Below, in pieces: positions 56,000-64,000 of a stretch of 64,000 nt of DNA. Source of the stretch: Canna indica (Eukaryota > Streptophyta > Magnoliopsida > Zingiberales > Cannaceae); contig CP136898.1 in NCBI GenBank assembly GCA_034359265.1, positions 40,757,501-40,821,500 on the forward strand, given 5' to 3'. A program made the translations under genes and the position numbers. Below the pieces are notes generated by a model. That model was not told where the DNA came from. It was given only the letters and a program-made list of their open reading frames with translations, and ran no database searches. Position 1 is the first letter of the stretch; each line of letters starts with the position of its first letter.

Positions 56000-56755
56000 C
56001 AGCATTGGCTGAAACCCTAGGATTTCGACTGGCGCCGGACTGGAGAGGGGAGGGGGATCGAACGCAATTGGTGGTGGCGGAGAGGGGAGAGGGATCGGCG
56101 GCGAGGTCAAGGGAGCAGGCCGGCCAATGGCGGCGCTCGCCAGTGAGGGTGATCGAGGGGGAAAGGGGCCGACGGTTTGGGCGAGCGAGAGGGGGAGAAG
56201 GGGGGGCGGTGATGCGGTGAGGGTGAGGGAGCAGGCGGCACGGTGAGGGTGAGGTAGCAGGTGGCGCGGTGACGATCGGCGGCTACAAATCGATCGGCAA
56301 CGGCAGAGAGAGAAGAGAGCGGGGGAAAGAGGAAGGGTCGGGCGCGAACGAAAATAAAAAGTATTTTCACCCACGGCTCGCCAGCCGTCGAAAAACCGTG
56401 GATTCATAATTTTAATATCACCGATGGTTGGCCCTCTATAAGCCGTCGATTTAGAGTGTTTTAGTTTTTGTGCTGCGTTCGCGCCATTAATTAATAAGTG
56501 ATAGCCGCTTCTAACCGTGGCTCTGGCACCCACGGCTCTGGCACCCCCGCTAATCGTGGCTAATAACTTATTTTATTTTGCACCCCGTGCATGCCATCAA
56601 CTATGAGTGACGGCTCTAGGCGGCCGTATGCAAACCACGGCTGATTCGGTTACATCAGCCTAGGCCGATACGATCGTCGAAAAGCCGTGAATTATTTTGA
56701 CGGCAGAGGCGGCCGTCGATGATTCCCGTGGCTGATGTGGTATATTCTAGTAGTG
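55996..56755 (-). repeat. CACTA O: 5' leader and terminus
   Basis: A GC-rich stretch (56020-56345) corresponds in place to the leader of copies J and K, followed outward by CCACGGCT / AGCCGTCG subterminal motifs (56370-56735) and the terminus. The long frames on both strands of the GC-rich part are not supported as genes. Confidence 0.72.
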
Positions 56756-56758
56756 TTT

Positions 56759-58149
56759 ATACGTTATCCCTATTATTATTATAGAAAAATTAATTATATT
56801 TATTTTATTACAGGGAACGAGAGACGAGCAGGGGACGCTCATCCTAGATAATCCTTTGAGGGTCTTCGAGGAGACACATAGATATAGGCATGGTCTTCGC
56901 CGGGGTGAGTTCATTAGCGGAAGGCCGGAGACGATCCTGGTAAGTTAATATTTAATAAAGTTCATATTTTTAAAAAATTATCTTTGTTCAAATATATATA
57001 ATTAATTTAATTAATCAATCTTTAAAGGCCACGTATACTGAGTTGGTGACCAAGCGGGGAGGTGATCCTGCGCAGCATCAGCTTGATGTTGACGCATTGG
57101 TGCAGGTGACAGGAGTCAACCACAATCGTGTATATGGCATTGGCACAACGGCCCACGCACGAACGTTGTTGTAGCCACATGGTGCGAGGTCATCTGTCTT
57201 CACCTCTTCCGCCGCTAGTCCATTAACATCATATGCGGGCCAGGATCTATTTGTAGGCTTAGACGCTTTACACGCAGCCTTACAGGCTTCACACGTAGAC
57301 TTACAGGCTTCTCACGTAGCCTTAGAGGATTCTCATGCACGCCTCATATCTGAGATGGCCGCTATGAGGGAGTACATGACACACATTACTTCTTCCATGC
57401 CTAGTGCTCTGGTCCCTCCGCCTCCCCCATCATTCGAAGTGACGCCAACTGATGCCCTCTCAATGCAGCCCCTCTCCTCGCAGCATCCATCGCCGCCACA
57501 TGATGCGCTTCATGATTGGTGTATACTTTATTTTCAATTTTGATGTAAACATGTTTTGATACGATGTAATATGTTTTGATACGATGTAAACATTGCATTT
57601 TGATATAAATATGATGGTTTATATTATAATTTGATGTCTTGTTTGATATATTATAGGCATTTTAATCAAATACTGTAAACAAGCATTTTAATCAAATATT
57701 ATTAAATTATTTATTAAAAAAATACACATCTGCGACGATAGTGCGACCGCGCTGCTGTCGTAAAAGATATACTGAACTAGTCACCAAAGGTGGTCGCAAT
57801 TGTAATTGTGACGGTTCTGCGATGGCAGAAGCAGTTGCGAAGCTGTCGCATAGCTAAATTTTGCAACAACACCTGCGGTAGCAGTGCCATCGTGGAGATA
57901 AAGGTTGCGACGGCTAACGGGCGCCGCAGATATCACACGTCCACATTTTGCTACCTGCGATGCTTCACAACATCGCACAACGGTCGTACAATTTATTTAC
58001 TTCTGACCGCGACTGCGGCGGTCGCAAACATTTTGCGACGACATCTTTTGCAATCGTAGTTTGCGACCGCCCCTTGCTGCCGCATAAGATCTTTAGCAAC
58101 TATTATACGACGGCTGGGTCCATCGCAGTTCACCGGGTTTTTAGTAGTG
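56759..58149 (+). mobile_element. CACTA element P, 3' portion only
   Basis: Ends TTTTTAGTAGTG at 58149, a CACTA 3' terminus in plus orientation. Its subterminal region (57730-58140) is dense in TGCGAC / GTCGCA units, a third motif distinct from those of J/K and O. It carries the last exons of a TnpA-like gene (56814-57543). The 5' part is absent; element O lies directly upstream. Confidence 0.78.
56814..57543 (+). pseudogene. CACTA P: TnpA-like gene, last two exons
   Basis: An acceptor TTACAG at 56808-56813 opens an exon reading GTLILDNPLRVFEETHRYRH, GLRRGEFISGRPETIL, with a GTAAG donor at 56941. The next exon (about 57028 onwards) reads ATYTELVTKRGGDPAQHQLD, then VNHNRVYGIGTTAHARTLL, a TAG stop at about 57172, and a continuation with AALQASHVDLQASHVALEDS (tandem 8-9 residue repeats) and a Pro-rich end, closing at 57543. 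Same gene as in K, O and L by the RGG, VYG and HAR landmarks, but clearly diverged. The stop and missing 5' exons make it a pseudogene. Confidence 0.7.
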
Positions 58150-58796
58150 TTAGCTCAAACACAATATCCTAACTCCTCTTGATACCTATGATGATGAATC
58201 ATTGAAGGTTGAGGCTCAATCAAGAGAAAGCATTTCAAAAGTAGGGTTTCTTGAAGAAATGACACAATCGAAGCTCAAGAAATCTTTCAAAATGTCTCAA
58301 AGAGTCCTAGTACGGTAGAAGAATGCATGAGGGACTTATATAGGATTTCAAGGGGTAAGGTTTGGCAATGGCAAAGTTAGAATGGCCGAAAAACTACATG
58401 TTGGGCTGTTAATCATAGGTCAACCAAAGTTTGACCTACTGGCACTCAACCGAACTTTGGTTCAATTAAAGCTACTAGAAATTTGAACCCTATTTTAGTC
58501 GATCTTCGATCAATCGACATTCATCCAGATTTCGACCCAAACTAATTATTGAAATTTTTCTATTTTTGTGGTAGACTCTGGTTCAATTTAGGGTTCAAGG
58601 CTATGGGTTTATCAAGCATGCATCATCATGGATCCCAGGGATTACAACATGATTCTAGACCCTAAAACTCTATTTTTCAAAAAAAAATGACTTCCGAACG
58701 AGGAGCAATGTCACTTAAAATTTTTTATTTAGCTTTAATATTTGTGATCGCGAGCGTGTTGTGCTTATCAACATTGAACATGAAATTATTTTTCAG
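58150..58796 (-). repeat. SIRE-type LTR fragment, diverged
   Basis: CTCCTCTTGATACCTATGATGATGAATCATTGAAGG matches 5877-5912 of LTR A with few changes. A TATATAGG box (58345) and GGTCAACC / GTTTGACC, TCGATCAATCGAC motifs follow in the usual order. Both LTR ends are missing. Confidence 0.62.
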
Positions 58797-59071
58797 TAAT
58801 TCAATGCTAACACATAAATTATAGTGGTTTGACTTCTAACCAAGTATATGCATGGAAAGTAAATATTTCTTGCTAGAAAGGGGGACTAGGTGAATAGTTT
58901 GTGTCAAAATTTTCAACTTTAATTTTAAATGAGATTTTCTTAAGAAAATTTAACTAAATGCAAACGTTCAAGATTGACAACTTAGCTAAAATGAGAAGAT
59001 CATGAATTCAAGATAAGCTAAACAAATATCAAACACAATTAATAAGCAATGCAAACTCAAGAATCTTATAA
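58797..59071 (-). repeat. SIRE-like LTR fragment, copy of 33290-33565
   Basis: Shares TTCAATGCTAACACA, GACTTCTAACCAA, TTCTTGCTAGAAAGGGGGAC and AAGATAAGCTAAACAAATAT in order with the copy at 33290-33565. It ends where CACTA L begins. Confidence 0.75.
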
Positions 59072-59265
59072 TCATCCCTCCGACGAGTTGATAAGTTTCA
59101 TCCCTCCGACGATTTCATAAGTTTCACGTACGCATCGACGAGTCAGATATGATTTAGCAAAACCTTAGATCCGTTCGGGGGTTATATGTTCGTGTAAAAG
59201 AAGTAGATGATCTTTTATACGATGTACAACCCTTGAATTGTCCCTGATTGGATAATTTGAGAATA

Positions 59266-59452
59266 TAGTTATTTGTATTGCACTTTATTTTTCCTTTTAA
59301 CCGTTAACTTATTCTAAATTTCGACAGCATCTCTCTTGTTCTCCGATACGCGCCCAAATGATATGCGTATTCGGAGAACTATAGGGAGATGCTGCCAAAA
59401 TTTAGAATGAAGTTAAGGGTTAAAAGAAATACTTAGTGCAATATGAATAACA
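59266..59452. repeat. Foldback in CACTA L promoter region
   Basis: Best preserved of the three copies. Left arm AGTTATTTGTATTGCAC to TTCTCCGATACGC; right arm GCGTATTCGGAGAA to AGTGCAATATGAATAAC; loop about 14 bp. 75 bp before the transposase ATG at 59527. Confidence 0.82.
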
Positions 59453-59526
59453 TAAATCCCGAATGGAATAGGGTCATCTTACCTAAAGGCATTAACCGAA
59501 TAAATTATCATTGATTGACAGAATCA

Positions 59527-62500
59527 TGTCGGCTAATCGAAGTTGGATGTACCGACGTCTTGATCGTGGAGCTTTAATGAATGAGTTTCGATTAGGCGTA
59601 ACATACTTCCTAAATTTCGCCTATTCAAATTAGAAATTTGTTAGCGTCGGTGATAAAATCCGATGTCCCTGCCGTATTTGCTTGAATGGATGATTTTTGG
59701 ATCGGAAAACTGTCACTCTGCATCTGTATAGCAAAGGATTTGCACCAAGATATTTTCTATGGACTTGTCACGGGGAGTCATGTGAAGTCAGGACGTCGAG
59801 CAATCCTGTCGTTCAAACACATGGTGAATCGTCCTCGGCTAGTGTTTCTTCATCCAGTCAATCTAATCCCTATAGAACTATGATACTTGATAGTCTTGGG
59901 GGTCAATTTCACCTGAATGATAATGTCGATCGGCCAATTACTGAGACGTCAGTGCCACCAGATACTACAGGTGTTGATATCACAGAAGTACAAACAGTGG
60001 TAGAGATTGAATTGCTGAATAAAGAAGCTGCAGAATTTTACGAGATGTTGAAAGCTGCTGATGAACCTTTGTATGAGAATTGTCCTAAATACACTAGGTT
60101 TTCAGCAATGATGCAGCTCCTAAACATCAATGCCGATTGTAATATCAGCGCAGTTGCGTATGATCGAATTGCGGGATTAATTAATGGAATGCTGCCTACT
60201 AATAACAAGTTTGAGCCAACTTTTTATAAGACTAAAAATATGATGAGAAAATTAGGGCTTGGGTACGAAAAAATACACGTGTGCCAAAATAACTGCATTT
60301 TATATTATAAAGAAAATGTGCAGTTGGATAAATGCCCTGTATGTCAACATCCTCGTTACAAGGAGAATAAATCGGTCCGACAGAAAAATATTCCGTTTAA
60401 GGTGCTTCGGTATTTTCCACTAACACCAAGGCTTCAAAGATTATTCATGTCGGAAAAGACGGCCCCCTACATGAGTTGGCATGCAAGAAGTCGTGATGAT
60501 ATAGTAATGACTCATCCATCCGACAGTGAAGCATGAAAACATTTGGATACATGTTATCATTCATTTGCTAGGGATACTAGAAATATCAGATTGGGATTGT
60601 GCACAGATTGTTTTAATCCGTTTGGACGTTCTGCAACTCCTTATTCAGTTTGGCCTGGCTACTGACAGTTTATAATTTTCCATCGTCAATGTGTATGAAG
60701 GATGAATTTATTTATCTTTCGATGATTATTTCAGGTCCTAAGGGTCCGCGAAAAGAAATTGACGTATTTCTCAGACCCTTGATAGATGAATTAAAAACAT
60801 TGTGGACTGAGGGACCTGTCACTTATGATTGTTATCGGAAGCAAAACTTCAATTTAAAGGTTGCAGTCTTGTGGACAATCAATGATTTTCCGGCGTACGA
60901 CATGTCTGGTTGGAGCACTCATGGCCGACTCTCTTGTACATATTGTATGGAACACTCTAAATCAATCAGTTGTCAGAACGGATAGAAAATCTCATTCTTT
61001 GATTGTCATCGTCAATTCCTACCGGCTAACCATCGGTATCGAAGGAATTGTAATAAATTTACTAAGGGCAGAGTCGAAAGAGATGAGCCACCACCGATGT
61101 TGTCAGGTGAACAAATGTTAGCACGTGTTTCAAGACTTCCAGAGATAGTATTTGGTCGAAATGAAGGAGTGTCAGGCTTTGGTCAAACACATAACTAGGT
61201 GAAAAAAAGTATCTTTTGGGAATTGCCCTATTGGAGTACATTACCGATTCGACATAATTTGGATGTCATGCACATTGAAAAAAATATGTTTGATAATATT
61301 TTCAACACTTTGATGAATGTTTCCGGAAAAACTAAAGATAATGTCAAAGCCCGACATGATCTGAAAATACTTTGTAAGAGACTGGAGTTGAAGTTACAAG
61401 AGTTCAACGGACTATATCTGAAGCCGAAGGCTCCGTATGTGCTAAAAAATAACAAATCAAAGATGTTTGTCAATGGATAAAAGAACTCAGGTTACTCGAT
61501 GGATATGCTACAAATTTATCTCGATGTGCAAACGTCGATGATTGCAAAATATTAGGGATGAAGAGCCATGATTGTCATGTATTCATGCAGAGATAGCTTC
61601 CGATCGCATTCCGAGATCTTCTACCTGATAATATTTGGGGTCCGTTGACTGAATTAAGTATATTTTTTAGAAACATTTGTGCAAATGTTCTTTGAGTCGA
61701 AGATATGTCAACACTTGAAAGTAATATTGTTAAAATTATATGCAAGCTGGAGGAGTTTTTCCCTCCTGCCTTTTTTGACTCGATGGAGCATCTACCGATA
61801 CACTTGGCATACGAGGCACGAGTTGGTGGCCCCGTTCAATACCGGTGGATGTACTTATTTGAAAGATACATGAATCGTCTGAAGAAAAAAGTAAAGAACA
61901 TCGCAGTTGTTGAATGATCAATATCTGAATCGTATATCATCCAAGAAATTTAAACATTCTACTCATTTTACTTTGAATCGACAGTACAGACAAGATTTGA
62001 TCATCTTCCACGTAACGACGACGGGGGAGTTCGACATTCAGATGGACGTTTAAATATATTTTGTCACTCTGATCATGCATTTAGTTCTCGTCCATCTCGA
62101 CACTTAAGCGACGAAGAGTATCATTTGGCACACTTGTATGTATTACTCAATTGTCCAGAGATTGAACAATTCATTGAAATATTTGACAATGAGATGGTGC
62201 AAAAATACTCTATTCACAACGATCAAGAATTGGAGAGATTACGGAATCGTGATTTCCTTACTTGGATCCAGGCTTACAGCAAAGATCACGGAGCTGAAAT
62301 AGATGAAAGAATATTTGAGTTTGTTAGTGGACCGTCGCGACTAGTGTCATGTTATAGCGGATATTTTATTAATGGGTACAAATTTCACACGATTGAATAT
62401 GCATTTACAAAGAAGACGATGAATGCCGGGATCTGCGTGAAAGGGACAACCTATGTTGAATGTGATATGGATTTTTATGACTGGTGGAAGAAGTGACAGA

Positions 62501-62987
62501 GTTGCACTACTTCGGCTTGAAATCAGTTATCCTATTTAGATGTCATTGGTTCGATACAACAGAAAGGGGCATGAAAGTTCATCCAAAATATAAACTTGTT
62601 GAGGTTAATTACAAATCCAAATTGGCAGCAAATGAGCCTTTTTATATTGGCATCACAAGCCACCCAAGTATATTACGTGAAGTATCCGGCTCAAAATAAA
62701 GATAGAGCATATTGGCGTGTAGTCTGTAAGACTAAAGGTAGAGGAAAAATTGATCGATAGTAGGAGAAAATGAGCCAATACCTGATGTGACAAATGGTTT
62801 TTATCAAGAAGATGATCCTCCTGCTGTAGATCGTATTATTCCAATACTCAAGGATGCAGACACAACATCAATTCAATTAGAAGTTGAATATGTTGATGAT
62901 GACGATCATGAAATTGAGGACGCTGGAGATGAAGAAGATGAAGAAGAGGAAGAATTCGAAGACTATTACTCAGATGATGAGGAGTAA
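59527..62987 (+). pseudogene. CACTA L: TNP2-type transposase gene
   Basis: Starts MSANRSWMYRRLDRGALMNE at 59527. Stops at about 59632 and 59691 break Transpos_assoc. The frame 59697-60536 is open through the linker, LLNINADCNISAVAYDRIAG and DKCPVCQHPRYKENKSV, into TNP2, ending SEA then TGA where J has W. TNP2 continues in pieces (LGLCTDCFNPFGRSATPYS, where the G after the Asp is C; MKDEFIYLSMII; HGRLSCTYCMEHSK). A TAG at about 60985 matches the TGA of J in the same codon. DUF4218 (61750-62120), DUF4216 (62330-62640) and an acidic tail follow, with frameshifts near 61195, 61455, 61915 and 62490. Same role as the J gene; nonfunctional. Confidence 0.86.
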
Positions 62988-63062
62988 TTGTAAAGTATAT
63001 CTTATATTAAATATATCTCTAATATATATATAATAATCTAATTATATGTCTATTCAATAGAT

Positions 63063-64000
63063 ATGTTTGGTCGTGGTTATCATCGCAGGAGAGCTTCGGA
63101 GTCTCCGATCAATGAGACTCCAGCACTTACTCATGCTACTGATCCTCCTCCTGCTGATCTTCCTGCCGATGATACTACTGAGGCTAGTACATCCAGACGC
63201 AGGCGGCCACGCGGGCCGAACAGGTGGCAGCCTCCACCAACCGCAAAGTCACCTAGATTCATTAGCGTGATTGAGGTGCGGTAATATATCATGAATTATG
63301 AATCATTACAAATTCATTATATCATAATATAATATTAAATTTTATTTTTGTTGTGCAGGTTCGAGCAAGAAGAAGTGCCAAGGAGCATTTCTTCTACCAT
63401 TCGACGATACATGCACGGGGCATGGCCCACGTGGTCTCACATGCCCAGTGAGCACATCGACACATGCTATGGCGCGAGTTTGAGGCACGTATTAATTTTT
63501 TTTTATACATGCATGATGATTAATATTGGTACTGATATTATTGCAAATATTTTACAGGCTCGCTATACAAGGGATGAGGACCAGAGACCCTTCATTTACG
63601 GTGCCTGGGAGTCTATTTCTCGAGCGAGGTACAACGGGCAGTTGGGGTAGGCCCGGTCCCAGGCGATGGCCCGAGCTGGGACCACTAACATCATAGAGAC
63701 TCGGGGATACGGCCTCAATTGGATTACTCCGAATATATGGGACCAGCTCGTGGCATTATGGTCGACGGATCGATGGCATGAGGTTTCTAGGACTACGGCT
63801 AGAAACCGCATGTCGGGGGGAGGAGCGCATCACACTGGCGGCTCTATTACATTTGCAGTGCACGCGAATCGTATGGTAAGTATACCTTACTTTTAATTAT
63901 ATATTTTATTTGTTACTCTGTGTACTAATTAATATATTTCTTTTGTAAATGTAGACGACAGTGTTGGACGACGGGACTGTCCAGCGACCCTCCCTGATGG
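63063..64000 (+). pseudogene. CACTA L: TnpA-like gene (Transposase_24), 5' exons
   Basis: ATG at 63063 opens MFGRGYHRRRASESPINETP, an Arg/Ser-rich exon ending SVIEVR with a GT at about 63276. Acceptor TTGTGCAG (63358) leads to FEQEEVPRSISSTIRRYMHG, AWPTWSHMPSEHID. A third exon after TTTTACAG (63558) reads ARYTRDEDQRPFIYGAWESI, SRARYNGQLG, a TAG at 63648, then ARAGTTNIIETRGYG, WDQLVALWSTDRWHEVSRTT, ARNRMSGGGAHHTGGS and ends at a GTAAG donor (63876). The next exon begins after TGTAG (63954) with TVLDDGTVQRPSLM and leaves the window. It lies 75 bp after the transposase stop, as in J. The in-frame TAG suggests inactivity, though splicing around it cannot be excluded. Confidence 0.72.

Larger units (their letters stand above)
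49642..56755 (-). mobile_element. CACTA element O, complete ends
   Basis: A 7,114-bp element with CACTACTAGAATTG (49642) and ATATTCTAGTAGTG (ending 56755) termini and TTT duplications (49639-49641, 56756-56758). Oriented minus: 5' end at 56755, transposase gene 55150-52076, TnpA-like gene 51988-50245, 3' end at 49642. Its subterminal motif is ACCGTGGCT / AGCCACGG, unlike the GCAACGGC of copies J and K, although the transposases are clearly related. TTT is low-information, and the two outer flanks (MULE end and CACTA P intron) are of different origin. Confidence 0.87.
59072..64000 (+). mobile_element. CACTA element L, 5'-truncated, runs off the window
   Basis: Plus-strand CACTA closely related to copy J, starting at a truncation point (about 59072) without 5' terminus or repeat array. 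It has the foldback, a TNP2-type transposase gene and the first exons of the TnpA-like gene. The 3' end lies beyond 64000. CATCCCTCCGACGA is duplicated at 59087 and 59118, next to the truncation point. Confidence 0.85.

Noticed and set aside
55958..56533. 191-codon Pro/Ser-rich frame in CACTA O
   Set aside because: It covers the TA repeat and the noncoding leader; no other copy conserves it.

Overview
This window looks like a plant (angiosperm) nuclear chromosome segment made almost entirely of transposable elements. The lineages recognised are plant ones: Ty1/copia elements primed by the initiator-Met tRNA, several of them SIRE-like; Ty3/gypsy with TGTAATATCC-type long LTRs and a Tat-type LTR; CACTA (En/Spm) elements with Transpos_assoc, TNP2, DUF4218 and DUF4216 domains; a MULE with a PB1-like N-terminus; and L1-type LINE remnants. 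No host cellular gene, tRNA or rRNA gene could be supported. The species cannot be named from the sequence.

Region 1 (1-25.0 kb) is a deep nest. An old minus-strand copia pol (RT at 24837-25030, RNase H at 1001-1322) is split by copia element D (+, 1323-24836). D's 5' LTR is split by a minus-strand gypsy element E (1803-12551, TSD CCTCC). E's own long LTR holds two further solo LTRs, A (5293-6895, TSD ATGAC) and B (6955-10162), and B holds solo LTR C (7174-8670). D's 3' part is interrupted by a truncated minus-strand SIRE-like element F (17768 to about 23110).

Region 2 (25.1-34.0 kb) has the 3' end of a Tat-type gypsy element (antisense coiled-coil ORF, polypurine tract, LTR) hit by copia element H (26328-32006, TSD TGAAC). 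H is the best preserved element: one reading frame interrupted by two stop codons, between LTRs that differ at about 21 sites by eye. Next come 1.3 kb of unassigned AT-rich DNA and a SIRE-like 3' end.

Region 3 (34.0-49.6 kb) is a LINE (34080-34986 and 44275-44590) split by a copia LTR I, itself split by a CACTA composite (35550-43372, TSD TAT) built from two related CACTA copies in opposite orientation. A truncated SIRE-type LTR (M), a MULE transposase gene and solo LTR N (47675-49453, TSD ATAAG) follow.

Region 4 (49.6-64.0 kb) has CACTA element O (49642-56755, TSD TTT), the 3' end of a third CACTA family P (to 58149), SIRE-type LTR pieces, and a 5'-truncated CACTA L that runs off the right edge.

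In CACTA elements the first gene encodes the TNP2-type transposase and the second a TnpA-like (Transposase_24) protein thought to bind subterminal repeats. All copies here carry stops, frameshifts or deletions, so any movement would need proteins made elsewhere. The most unusual structures are the inverted CACTA composite, which could make a long hairpin RNA; a foldback of about 190 bp kept upstream of the transposase in three CACTA copies; and palindrome clusters just upstream of the TATA box in the SIRE-type LTRs.
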